This document shows positions 1 through 7,495 of a stretch of DNA of 64,000 nucleotides, one piece after another. This DNA comes from Paenibacillus sp. PCH8 (lineage in GTDB: Bacteria > Bacillota > Bacilli > Paenibacillales > Paenibacillaceae). The first letter of the stretch is position 1; each line of letters begins with the position of its first letter. The notes under the pieces were generated by a model. It saw only the letters and a program-made list of their open reading frames with translations. It ran no database searches and was not told where the DNA came from. Where the stretch lies: positions 94,693 through 158,692 of the forward strand of contig NZ_PKQK01000008.1 in assembly GCF_002968835.1 (NCBI RefSeq). The letters are read 5' to 3'. A program made the translations under genes and the position numbers.

Positions 1-195
1 ATGCATCGCGATTGCTGCTAAATCATGATTGATGGCAATATCTACACTACGTCCGATTCCCTCTTCTATTCCGGTACTCGCTCCGCCGCCACCGGCAAAA
101 TTATCAACAAAAATCTCAAGTGACCGGTCTACAACCTCCATGTGTCGAATGAATACGCGTTTCTTTCTTTTAACCGGCTGTAAAGCTAGACCCAT
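1..195 (-). CDS. Cytosine-5 DNA methyltransferase, N-terminal part (runs off the window)
   Basis: The first 65 codons of a minus-strand gene that continues past position 1. After a basic leader of about 25 residues it reads EIFVDNFAGGGGASTGIEEG, then VDIAINHD and AIAMH. The FAGGGGAS stretch is the S-adenosylmethionine-binding motif I of C5 DNA methyltransferases, in the form common in phages and plasmids, where it is followed by a conserved asparagine-histidine-aspartate. The enzyme would methylate cytosine in DNA. ATG at 195 is chosen because GGAGG lies a few bases upstream. The catalytic PC motif lies outside the window, so activity and specificity cannot be judged. Confidence 0.8.
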   Translation of the reverse strand, partial: MGLALQPVKRKKRVFIRHMEVVDRSLEIFVDNFAGGGGASTGIEEGIGRSVDIAINHDLAAIAMH

Positions 196-224
196 TAAAC
201 CATCCTCCGTTTCGAGACAAAAAA

Positions 225-275
225 AATGGACACAAAAAAAGGCATACGGGTCCCGTATACCTATTTGTCTCCATT
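225..275 (-). terminator. Hairpin terminator cassette, copy A of a repeated element
   Basis: On the minus strand the stem pairs ATACGGG with CCCGTAT around one base and is followed by seven T. Flanking GGAGACA and TGTGTCC can extend the pairing. An almost identical copy lies at 3413-3466. Both sit just upstream of the ribosome binding site of a minus-strand gene, so they could end upstream transcription or act as attenuators. Confidence 0.6.
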
Positions 276-568
276 GTGTTTGACTCTATATGTATTGCTT
301 AATAAGCGTCTCCCTCATTGACTGCAACGACTGTGCTTCAATGAAAATTATTCATGAATTCGTAATAGCATTAGTTTATCAGATTTATCATCTTTTGAAC
401 ACGAGAAGCCTACTGAGTAACTTGTAGACATGTATGGTCCCTTCCTTTTACAGACGTATGCTTTTAAAAGGAGCGAGAGAAATACTTCAAGTCGATGATG
501 CTGTCTTTATAAGTGATGAAACGGAACTGCTTCAGCATCGATCCTAACTGATAGGATCAGCAGTTGTT

Positions 569-606
569 AGAGCTGTCCTTTATTGGGACGGCTCTTTATT
601 TTTTTG
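569..606 (+). terminator. Rho-independent terminator, plus strand
   Basis: AGAGCTGTCC pairs with GGGACGGCTCT around a short loop and is followed by a T-rich run of about ten bases. It implies a plus-strand transcript between about 430 and 570, although no convincing protein gene is visible there. Confidence 0.7.
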
Positions 607-638
607 TCCATTGTATGTGCCATAAGAGTATTCTCATG

Positions 639-673
639 AAAAAAGCACGTACCGATTGAATACCGGCACGCGC
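639..673 (-). terminator. Rho-independent terminator after the gene at 734
   Basis: On the minus strand GCGCGTGCCG pairs with CGGTACGTGC, with two G-U wobbles, followed by six T. It lies about 60 bases after the stop codon of the 734-1003 gene. Confidence 0.65.
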
Positions 674-733
674 TAGTAAGATAAAGCTCTTATATGCTTT
701 TGGCTGACAGGCTTACACCTTAACTAACCTGTC

Positions 734-1003
734 TCATGTGTTTTCTAAGTTTTCCCCCAAATACTTCTCATCGCAGCCAGTGTCGTACCAGTCTTCAGAC
801 TCAGCTGGACGATACCAAATTTCTCCTTGTATCCCTGTCTCTATAGAACCATCATGTATGCTCTTATATTCATACTCGACGCCATCTACATCGATATTAT
901 TGAAATATCTAGCATGACAGTCTTCAACATCAAAACTGGTTTTTCCACCAAATGCTAATGAGATCGCCTTTTCTAATTCTTGTACTTCAAGGATATTTTC
1001 CAT
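734..1003 (-). CDS. Hypothetical acidic protein, 89 aa
   Basis: I do not recognise the family. The protein is small, acidic and apparently soluble, with no membrane segment, and contains a run of aromatic residues (EIWYRPAESEDWYD). ATG 1003 is preferred over the TTG one codon upstream because GGGAGAG lies six to seven bases before it. It is followed by its own terminator and preceded on the same strand by another small hypothetical gene. No function can be assigned. Confidence 0.6.
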   Translation of the reverse strand: MENILEVQELEKAISLAFGGKTSFDVEDCHARYFNNIDVDGVEYEYKSIHDGSIETGIQGEIWYRPAESEDWYDTGCDEKYLGENLENT

Positions 1004-1060
1004 CAAAGTCTCTCCCTAAACTCATTTTATTAACTCCAGTGACTCATGAATCATAAGCTG

Positions 1061-1396
1061 CTATAACACAGGGATATTAACGTAATCGATTGTGGAATCA
1101 AGCAACATGGCCCCGTTTTCCAGGTTTAATGTAACGAGTTTAGCTCGTACTTTGTAGTGATTTATTGGATCGACAAGAACAAAGAATTTGCCCATCCAGT
1201 TCCAGGAAACATCCATTTTATTTAATCTAGCTTCAATTTCTTCTTTAGTTAACTTCCACTCTTTAAAATAAAGATTCACGATGTTGTGTATGACACAGTT
1301 CTCGTTTATACACACCTCTGCAGAAGTAAATCCACTTTCCGTTTCTAAATACTCCATTGTTTCCATCTCTTCTCTACAGTAAATACATCTTGGCAT
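1061..1396 (-). CDS. Hypothetical protein with N-terminal zinc-ribbon-like cysteines, 111 aa
   Basis: Two cysteine pairs, CIYC at residues 4-7 and C followed by NC near residues 29-34, could bind one zinc ion. The rest is rich in beta-type and aromatic residues, with no membrane segment. A good GGAGG-type ribosome binding site precedes the ATG. The gene ends about 60 bases before its downstream neighbour, which suggests co-transcription. Function unknown. Confidence 0.6.
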   Translation of the reverse strand: MPRCIYCREEMETMEYLETESGFTSAEVCINENCVIHNIVNLYFKEWKLTKEEIEARLNKMDVSWNWMGKFFVLVDPINHYKVRAKLVTLNLENGAMLLDSTIDYVNIPVL

Positions 1397-1429
1397 AGTG
1401 TTCCTCCTGTTGTGACTTCTATTTCTATT

Positions 1430-2260
1430 TTAAAAAAGTGGGATTTGAGTATTCTGCTCCGGTAAATAGTTCATGAAGACATACTCGGTTTCATTCCGTC
1501 GTGTTTGTCCTAACTCAGCTTTTGCTACCGTCCCCACTTTTGAATTAAAGGTTAGACAATGCCAGTCCTTATACAGGTCCAATATTAGCGGATCACCATA
1601 ATAAGTCACCATGGCCTTTCCCTTAATGTTGTTTAACATATCTGCAAGCTGAATATGCTCATTAAATGCTCCCTTATAATAGTGCTCCCGGTTTTTGTAC
1701 GGCGGATCGATGAAGAAAAAAGTTCTTTCAGAGTCATACCGTTTGATGATTTCCTTATAGTCCAGGCACTCGATCATTACTCTGCTGAATCTTTTCTCAA
1801 ACTCATGCAACTTACTTACCGCGTTTTGATAATCATTTGCTGTGTTTTTGATCTTTCCAGATCGCCAGCCGCTCTTAATACCATTAGCGGGAATGATGCA
1901 TTGCCGGAGTAAGTAAAACCACCGGACTGCTCGCTCGAATGGGTCTGTAGGTAGCTGCTCATACTGCCATCGTTCAAATAAGCTGCGGCTTGTTGGGAGT
2001 GAGCTAAGGTTTTCAATTAGTTCTGCTTTATGGGTACGGAGTACCATAAGGAAATTAATCAATTCTTCATCCGTATCGTTAAAGACTTCGACCGTGCTTC
2101 TTTTTTTCCCAACAGTCATATGGGCACCCCCACCAAATACATCAGCCCAGCAATGATGTTCCGGAATTAATGGAATCAAATCACGCGATAAAAAGTGTTT
2201 ACCTCCAAACCATCGAATTACACTATCAATTCTATTTACATCTACATAAGATTTTGTCAT
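1430..2260 (-). CDS. D12-class N6-adenine DNA methyltransferase (Dam family)
   Basis: Transfers a methyl group from S-adenosylmethionine to adenine N6 in DNA. The N-terminus shows RWFGGK, the motif X region of Dam/DpnM-type enzymes. It is followed by WADVFGGGAHM (motif I) near residues 40-50, and by the catalytic DPPY in FFFIDPPYKNRE near residue 183. About 276 residues is typical for the family. ATG 2260 is chosen over ATG 2266 because GGGAG lies eight bases before it. No restriction partner is visible nearby, so a solitary plasmid or phage-type methylase that protects DNA is the likeliest reading. Target sequence unknown. Confidence 0.9.
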   Translation of the reverse strand: MTKSYVDVNRIDSVIRWFGGKHFLSRDLIPLIPEHHCWADVFGGGAHMTVGKKRSTVEVFNDTDEELINFLMVLRTHKAELIENLSSLPTSRSLFERWQYEQLPTDPFERAVRWFYLLRQCIIPANGIKSGWRSGKIKNTANDYQNAVSKLHEFEKRFSRVMIECLDYKEIIKRYDSERTFFFIDPPYKNREHYYKGAFNEHIQLADMLNNIKGKAMVTYYGDPLILDLYKDWHCLTFNSKVGTVAKAELGQTRRNETEYVFMNYLPEQNTQIPLF

Positions 2261-2495
2261 TTCCATCTCTCCCGTTTCCGTATCATGTGTTATCGATCCG
2301 GAAATAGGCAGGACTCTCTTTGTCCTCTTACGCTTTCTCGAAGGCCGCGTAAGTGCTACTTATCCCTCTATGGGGAGCTCGCCTGAAGGGGCTACAATGA
2401 ACCTCTAAATGAACTACATCGTCCATTCCTTCATCACACCTGTTAGTAGAGAGGATGGGGTATTTTCATAATCCTATTATTCATATAGTCCACCT

Positions 2496-3383
2496 TTATT
2501 TTATGAGTGCGATTTGGGTACGAAACAAGGCTTCGCTAATTCTGTTCTCAATTAATCGGACATAGCCCTTCTTGATCAAGTAACATGTGAACTTAGCAAT
2601 GCTCTTTCCATACTTATTTTTATATAATTCGAACTGTTTGTTTTTATGAAGATCAGATAGCGTCTCTTGATACTGAAGAAAATGCTGAAGTTCCCCTTTG
2701 GGATCTTCCTCTTTCATTGCATACTCAAAATCTCGATAAGCTTTATCTTCATCTTTCTTTTTTTGCCGGAGTCCTCCGAGAAGCTTCTTCAATTCCTCCA
2801 CATTGGGCTCAACACCATACAACTGAGCTGAACTGCCGTATGTGTTGATAATTTTGCTGGCTTCCGAAGGGGACAATTCACTAATTAAAGAAGAGATATT
2901 CCACTTTTCTCGTTGAACTTCTTTAAATCGCCTTTGCTCCAGCTCATCACTTATTAGCATTTCATAGTAAGTAGGCTTTGTTCCTAAAGGAACGCCATCT
3001 GCATACAGTCGATAAGAAATATTATTCTCATCTAACAACTGTCTCAGAGGATCTGCCAACGTTCTACCTGCGTGAATCTCTACGAACACAGCTTCTCCCA
3101 TGGAATGGACGTGAGCTAAGATTTCCTTTGCGAACACATTGGCATCACTAGCTCTGGGGTGATTTTTTTGCTTAGGATAGGGTTCGATCACCTCTTGGTA
3201 AGGGATGATTCGATTTTTATAGAAGCTTAAGAAGAATATATCTTCTGTTGGAAAGCTTCTTGTCTCCATGTACTGAATCACCGTATTGATCCACCGACTC
3301 ATCTTCCCTTGGTAGAAAAGGTGGGCAGGCATAGCCGTATCCGGGCGAGCGGAGGATTCAGTAATCAAAGCAATCCTTCTCAT
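2496..3383 (-). CDS. DUF6884/YaaA-like protein with helical C-terminal region
   Basis: The N-terminal 130 residues resemble the DUF6884/YaaA-like fold: a start of the type IALITESSARPD, then FFLSFYKNRIIPYQEVIEPY, which matches the family's aromatic-leu-ser...pro...glu-pro-tyr pattern. The rest is charged and helical and looks like an interaction region. ATG 3383 is preferred over ATG 3410 because AAAAGGAG lies about nine bases before it; the longer start overlaps the hairpin element upstream. Such domains occur in phages and mobile elements, sometimes with DNA-base modification genes. A DpdA-like gene lies 6 kb away, but a functional link is inference only. Confidence 0.55.
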   Translation of the reverse strand: MRRIALITESSARPDTAMPAHLFYQGKMSRWINTVIQYMETRSFPTEDIFFLSFYKNRIIPYQEVIEPYPKQKNHPRASDANVFAKEILAHVHSMGEAVFVEIHAGRTLADPLRQLLDENNISYRLYADGVPLGTKPTYYEMLISDELEQRRFKEVQREKWNISSLISELSPSEASKIINTYGSSAQLYGVEPNVEELKKLLGGLRQKKKDEDKAYRDFEYAMKEEDPKGELQHFLQYQETLSDLHKNKQFELYKNKYGKSIAKFTCYLIKKGYVRLIENRISEALFRTQIALIK

Positions 3384-3412
3384 ATCTACATCGTCTCCTT
3401 TTTTGGACACAA

Positions 3413-3466
3413 AAAAATGGACACAAAAAAAGGCATACGGGTCCCGTATACCTATCTGTCTCCATT
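3413..3466 (-). terminator. Hairpin terminator cassette, copy B
   Basis: Nearly identical to the element at 225-275: the same ATACGGG/CCCGTAT stem and T-run on the minus strand. It lies between the AlbA_2 gene and the DUF6884-like gene, directly before the latter's ribosome binding site. Confidence 0.6.
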
Positions 3467-3644
3467 TTTTTGAATCAGTATCTTTTAGCTGTTAAGCGAC
3501 TCAATCATTGCATGCTCAGTTTTGGGGCAGCAAGGAAAACTAATAAAATAATCGTAATATTTTTATTTTAGCAAACAGAAAGCAATTTGAAAAGTTTTTC
3601 GAATGATCAGATCAAGATTACATGAAAAGTTATCTATGATACAA

Positions 3645-4751
3645 TTAGCCTTTAAATCTTAACTGGGCCTCGGCCATCCCAAATGCATTCCATAGTCCAT
3701 CAAATACAGGCTTGAGGGCAAGCCCGATTTCCTCGGGACTTCTAGTTGAGAAGTTTTTTGGATCAATTAGAACTTCCGGTAGAGTAATCTTATCTTCACT
3801 CAAAGGCCATGTATCCATAAAGGAATCTGGACTAGAAATAAAAATAAGATTTTGTACACCATAGAATGAGCAAATAAGGTAAAATGGTTCGCTGATCTCC
3901 ATGATGTCATAGTTGGAAAGCTGTCGATGTAGAGCTTGAATGAGCTGTCTTTCAAAAGCATACGCAGCAATCGTTAAATTGTCTGTCATGCGTACAGTCG
4001 ACAATTCAATAACTCCATTTCTGAAGATTTGCATTCGTGCTTCGCCCTTATTTGATTCGGAATATAAGCCATGTATATTGATTCGAGGGTCGCCACCCGC
4101 TGAAGCAATAGGGGTCAGATTTACTTTGCTAATTAGATTTACGTCCAGAGTATACTGATTTTCGAAGCAAGATAAGGGAAGTAAGTGAGCAAGGAAGAAT
4201 GGAACATCTCTGTATGAATTAAATGTGGTTAAAACTCTTTCCTCTTTGAAGAGCTCGTACTTCTTGGAAAATTCCGTTGTTCCTAAGAACATTTCACGTA
4301 GTTCGTGTACATCTAAAGGGAACTTCCCATTCGACTTTCTAGAATAAAATTGATTATTTTGTTTTACTCTGTGAGGGCGGGACCAACTACGATAAGCCCT
4401 GATTAAAATGACGTAATGTTTGGGGGATACTTCAAAAGGTTTGATATCATATCGTGCAAGTCTAGGCTCGAGACCATTGTGTAGAATTTGATTAAGGTTT
4501 AACATATATGCATCAATATCGTCCGCCTTGATACCTGGAGTAGAAGTAGGATCTCCTTCCGCCTCTTCGATCCCTAAGTAAAAATCTCCTCCGAACGCAT
4601 TTGCAAAAGAAGAAATTGCTGCACAAAATTGCTCAGATCGAACCATCTGGGATTTATATTCGATGGTCCCCCCTTCTTTCACCTTATTAGTAATTAGAGC
4701 TTCAATATCACTTAACTCAATAAGTTCAATTTTTTTTGCGAATGTACTCAT
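3645..4751 (-). CDS. AlbA_2 (Schlafen-type) domain protein, 368 aa
   Basis: Residues of about 15-155 match the AlbA_2/divergent AAA_4 domain: EGGTIEYKSQ, then AAISSFANAFGGDFYLGIEE, and later HYVILIRAYRSWSRPHR and FYSRKSNGKFPLD. This domain occurs in Schlafen-like proteins and in many bacterial regulators and defence proteins; the role here is unknown. The C-terminal 200 residues are not recognised. ATG 4751 is chosen because AAGGAGG lies seven bases upstream. A G6 run in the N-terminal coding region is intact and in frame, unlike several G5 runs elsewhere in the window. Confidence 0.7.
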   Translation of the reverse strand: MSTFAKKIELIELSDIEALITNKVKEGGTIEYKSQMVRSEQFCAAISSFANAFGGDFYLGIEEAEGDPTSTPGIKADDIDAYMLNLNQILHNGLEPRLARYDIKPFEVSPKHYVILIRAYRSWSRPHRVKQNNQFYSRKSNGKFPLDVHELREMFLGTTEFSKKYELFKEERVLTTFNSYRDVPFFLAHLLPLSCFENQYTLDVNLISKVNLTPIASAGGDPRINIHGLYSESNKGEARMQIFRNGVIELSTVRMTDNLTIAAYAFERQLIQALHRQLSNYDIMEISEPFYLICSFYGVQNLIFISSPDSFMDTWPLSEDKITLPEVLIDPKNFSTRSPEEIGLALKPVFDGLWNAFGMAEAQLRFKG

Positions 4752-4830
4752 CACATTTCCTCCTTCAGGAAGTAATTAAGAAAGTTATCAGAAGCTCTCT
4801 TTATAAAAAATTCTTCAATGGTATTTCGCC

Positions 4831-5240
4831 TTACCACACATACTTCCCTGATAGTACAATCTCAGTAAGAGCCCTCCATAAGAAAAGGACGCTCAATTCA
4901 TCCTCTTTACTTTCAATCACTATCTCGCTATTCCACAAAAGAATCCACCCAGCACCAAATGAATTCAGTATGAACGGGTGTAATTCGGTTAGGAATTCCA
5001 GGAGCATACCCACTGAAAATATTGGGAAGATTTCTTCGTACTTGGCTGTCTGTCCCCCTCGTACACGAAATCATCTGCATACTCAGCCAACACAGTGAAT
5101 ACGGTATCTGGAGAATTTTTGAAAAAGAATCGGTCCCCCACCTTGTAATCAAAACAGGTCTTATCCAAGATCAAATCTAATGTAGATACTCCTGCGGAAA
5201 GAGTCTCAGCTGGAGTTAATGAATCTCTTTTTAGTCTCAT
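4831..5240 (-). pseudogene. Hypothetical protein split by a one-base deletion in a G5 run
   Basis: A frame starting at ATG 5240 (GAGGAAG upstream) reads MRLKRDSLTPAETLSAG... and ends early at 4989 with a nonsense-like tail. The adjoining frame 4831-5013 continues plausibly (...YEEIFPIFSVGMLLEFL...). Adding one G to the minus-strand G5 run at 5054-5058 joins them into one 136-residue protein. The family is not recognised; the first half looks like a small beta-rich domain (DYKVGDRFFF..TVFTVLAEY). Either the sequence has an error or the gene is truncated. Confidence 0.55.
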
Positions 5241-5272
5241 ATGCTGGCTTCCTCTCAATGATAATCTCTGCA

Positions 5273-5356
5273 TTGTACAACGATATATGGTTGACGTCGA
5301 GATGAGGGAATCCAAAGTCATGATCATATGCGGGATAATAATTCTATATTGTACAA
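5273..5356. promoter_or_regulatory. Pair of TTGTACAA palindromes between divergent genes
   Basis: TTGTACAA occurs at 5273-5280 and again at 5349-5356, where it extends to TATTGTACAATA. The copies lie upstream of the minus-strand gene at 5240 and the plus-strand gene at 5408. A shared repressor site is inferred from symmetry and position only. Confidence 0.35.
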
Positions 5357-5407
5357 TAATAATCCTCGTACGTTTCAGTTATTTCACACCTGAGGAGGTA
5401 AAGAAAC

Positions 5408-5908
5408 ATGTGTATTGAGGCAGCACGGGTCAATGCTTCCATGGATTATGTATTGAGAGAACTTAAAAGCGAAGGGTACATTGCAGGGTTCCCTAATTTC
5501 CATCAAGCTGACCATGGAAATGGAACAGTTATCGCGATTTTCTGTATTAAAGAGACCGCAGTAGATTTTAAAAGCATTTCTGGAGACCGTATAGGTAATC
5601 CTGATCGTACAAATATGATGGAGATGTTCAGAATTGCAGCCAATCTTGCTTCAGAGGATGGATATCCTGCAGCAATCCCCTCTCTCCATCACGATAGAAC
5701 AAATAATTTGTATGGGTTTTACTTTTTCAAACCAGGATATGTTGATTGGAAAGATGTCAAAGCAACTGATCTTGGTAATCCAACGGATATCGCTGAACGC
5801 TTTAGAGCAGTCAATGACTACAGTATTTCTCTTCCGTACAATGGGGGTTCCCTAATTTTCATCAGGCTGATTACGGTGAGGGTGTGGTATTTGGTACGAA
5901 TCTTATAA
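5408..5908 (+). CDS. N-terminal part of a fascin/PPPDE protein: short tandem repeats
   Basis: The first frame of a gene that appears split. It holds repeats of about 55-60 residues: GFPNFHQADHGNG...IKE near residue 25-50, then IPSLHHDRTNNLYGFYFFK near residues 97-115, each followed by a segment containing D-GNP. A third copy (FPNFHQADYGEG) is in the next frame, and the last 20 residues of this frame look unrelated. One extra G in the G5 run 5843-5847 would fuse this frame to 5884-6993 and give one protein of about 528 residues. The ATG at 5408 follows GAGGAGG. Repeat family not identified. Confidence 0.6.
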   Translation: MCIEAARVNASMDYVLRELKSEGYIAGFPNFHQADHGNGTVIAIFCIKETAVDFKSISGDRIGNPDRTNMMEMFRIAANLASEDGYPAAIPSLHHDRTNNLYGFYFFKPGYVDWKDVKATDLGNPTDIAERFRAVNDYSISLPYNGGSLIFIRLITVRVWYLVRIL

Positions 5909-6993
5909 AAGGTGAGGCTGGTGGTTTAAGTGAGGTACCTCTTTCAGCTCTTAACATGCCTTTTTATGAAGAGGTATTCTGCACTCCTAATAAGAGCACA
6001 TCATTGATACCGAATATTGGAGAGACATCACGTGTATGCTTGCAAACCTGGATGGGCACTTATGTTTGTGCAGAGAATGGGGGCGGTAATCTTTGTGTTG
6101 TAAATCGACCAGGAGCTAGGGCTTGGGAAACATTTGAACTCCATCGCTTGGATGAGGTTCACATTACTTTGAAGGCTCATAACGGCCAATTCCTAAGCGC
6201 TGAACAAGAAGGTAGATCGCTTGTAGTAGCAATCAGCCCTGAGGAAAAAGAAAAAGAGACTTTCAAAATGTACATCGATCAAAGTGGGCTCGTTGCTATA
6301 TCTGCATATAACGGTAAATATTTAAGTGCAGAATCTGACGGAATACTTACGGCCAATCGTGATGTGCCTAAATCGTGGGAGGGCTTTCGTATTGTATCTC
6401 CGGATAATGCGAATATTAATGAACTGACGCAGATCGTAGTCAACGTATATAAAATTTATACTGCTCCTATCTGGCATACAGGGACGGTTATTGGGGATCG
6501 GGAATATTATTTCCAGATGAGTAACCGCGTAGAGAGTTGTTATCCGAGGATGATGGATTCTCGTTTTATATTCCATCGGGAAATAGTACGGCACGTACCA
6601 GGAAACTTGGATAGCATAAAGTCGGTACTCAATATGGTGAGTAATGATTGGAACGGAACCCGATATGATGTTGCAGGTCATAACTGCAACTTTTTCACAA
6701 ATGATTTACTGAACAAACTCGGTGTACCAGGGCTCGATCAAGAGTATCTTGAGGCAAGTGGTATTGCCAAGGGATTTTCCCAAATACCCGGTAGCTCCCT
6801 ATTCCAAGAGGTATTTGTAAAATGGCCAATTGATGATAAACGATTAGATGCGGCATTTATGGACGACTTAGTAAAACTTGCACGTCTTCCTGCGGATACA
6901 GTAAATGAAGTCGGACGGTTTTTCAAACGTATTGGTTTCCCCGGGGGTGGTTTTACGGGGATCAGAATACCGCCTTTACCCAAACCATTTTAA
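5884..6993 (+). CDS. Fascin-like beta-trefoil plus PPPDE (DUF862) putative peptidase, C-terminal part of a split gene
   Basis: Residues of about 48-175 form fascin-like repeats (VCLQTWMGTYVCAENGGG, LKAHNGQFLSAEQEG, ISAYNGKYLSAESDG), a beta-trefoil that often binds partners or sugars. Residues of about 185-295 match the PPPDE/DeSI fold: IWHTGTVIGDREYYF carries the catalytic-type histidine and AGHNCNFFTNDLLNKL the cysteine. PPPDE proteins are best known as eukaryotic de-SUMOylating or deubiquitinating peptidases and are uncommon in bacteria. The frame lacks a convincing start of its own and probably continues 5408-5908. No signal peptide is seen. The substrate is unknown; a protein-modifying effector is a guess. 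Confidence 0.65.
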   Translation: MVFGTNLIKGEAGGLSEVPLSALNMPFYEEVFCTPNKSTSLIPNIGETSRVCLQTWMGTYVCAENGGGNLCVVNRPGARAWETFELHRLDEVHITLKAHNGQFLSAEQEGRSLVVAISPEEKEKETFKMYIDQSGLVAISAYNGKYLSAESDGILTANRDVPKSWEGFRIVSPDNANINELTQIVVNVYKIYTAPIWHTGTVIGDREYYFQMSNRVESCYPRMMDSRFIFHREIVRHVPGNLDSIKSVLNMVSNDWNGTRYDVAGHNCNFFTNDLLNKLGVPGLDQEYLEASGIAKGFSQIPGSSLFQEVFVKWPIDDKRLDAAFMDDLVKLARLPADTVNEVGRFFKRIGFPGGGFTGIRIPPLPKPF

Positions 6994-7010
6994 AAGGGAA
7001 TGTAAACAAG

Positions 7011-7030
7011 GTGTGCCCTCGGGGGCACTT
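7011..7030 (-). terminator. Short GC hairpin after the spoIISC-like gene
   Basis: GTGCCC pairs with GGGCAC just beyond the stop codon of the small minus-strand gene. It also lies 18 bases after the stop of the plus-strand PPPDE gene, so it may serve both directions. The T-run is weak. Confidence 0.45.
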
Positions 7031-7032
7031 GC

Positions 7033-7158
7033 TCATTTTCGTTTGTTCAAGAAATCCAATACTTTTTTATTCTGTTCCAATACTTTCTTAATCCCCCAGT
7101 CCGGCACGGTTGTTTTAGGTTTAGTATTAGCTGTAGGTTTAAGAGGTTTCTTTTCCAT
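7033..7158 (-). CDS. spoIISC: SpoIISC/SpoIISB-like small antitoxin, 41 aa
   Basis: A short basic protein with a good ribosome binding site (AAGGGG, about nine bases before the ATG). It is a clear paralog of the neighbouring 49-residue protein: both carry (R)PKTT, a middle G-(I/L)-x-K-(I/V)-L, then N-x-x-V-L-x-x-L near the C-terminus. SpoIISB and SpoIISC of Bacillus subtilis are similarly short basic antitoxins of the membrane toxin SpoIISA, and the gene order A-B-C here is the same. Role as a second antitoxin is inferred from order and paralogy. It is too short for most gene callers. Confidence 0.65.
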   Translation of the reverse strand: MEKKPLKPTANTKPKTTVPDWGIKKVLEQNKKVLDFLNKRK

Positions 7159-7265
7159 GTCTATACGCCCCTTCTTCGTTTTTAACAAGGATTGGCATAA
7201 TGAGAGACATTTAAACCTATTAACCTATTAGAGAAGGTCTGTGCGGTGAATAAGGTAACGCAAAA

Positions 7266-7295
7266 AGGTGCTCTATGAAATTTCATAGAGCACCT
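7266..7295 (-). terminator. Perfect 30-base hairpin terminator between spoIISB and spoIISC
   Basis: AGGTGCTCTATGAAA pairs perfectly with TTTCATAGAGCACCT and is followed on the minus strand by five T. It would end most transcripts after spoIISB, leaving spoIISC to readthrough or its own promoter. Confidence 0.8.
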
Positions 7296-7314
7296 CGGAT
7301 CATACAAACAGCCA

Positions 7315-7464
7315 TTATCTATTTTTAAGGATATTCAGTACGTTATCGTTTGCTTTCAAAATCTTCTCTAGGCCCATATTCTTCTCAATTGTGGTCTTAG
7401 GCCGACGAACAACAACCTTATCCGGGGTTGCATCAATTTTTTTAGACTGTTTAAAAAGTGTCAT
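7315..7464 (-). CDS. spoIISB: SpoIISB-like antitoxin, 49 aa
   Basis: Starts 31 bases after the stop of the SpoIISA-like gene with GAGGTGAT before the ATG. The protein is short and basic: a lysine-rich N-terminus, VVVRRPKTTIEKN, then GLEKILKANDNVLNILKNR. This is similar in size, charge and layout to B. subtilis SpoIISB, an intrinsically disordered antitoxin that wraps around the cytosolic domain of SpoIISA. The 41-residue paralog downstream matches the SpoIISC position. Assignment rests on synteny and weak motif similarity. Confidence 0.75.
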   Translation of the reverse strand: MTLFKQSKKIDATPDKVVVRRPKTTIEKNMGLEKILKANDNVLNILKNR

Positions 7465-7495
7465 AAATATCACCTCGTATACTTAATATACCACA

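Larger units (their letters stand above)
276..733. other. Intergenic stretch with no convincing gene
   Basis: About 460 bases with no well-supported protein gene. A 37-codon plus-strand frame runs from ATG 434 to 547 but has no ribosome binding site. It is followed by a small hairpin (GATCCT pairing with AGGATC, 540-558) and then a strong plus-strand terminator. A small transcript or the remnant of a plus-strand gene is possible. Confidence 0.35.

Noticed and set aside
2267..2495. CTTACGC/GCGTAAG inverted repeat after the DUF6884-like gene as an attachment site
   Set aside because: Seven-base arms only, no integrase in the window, and no second copy seen.
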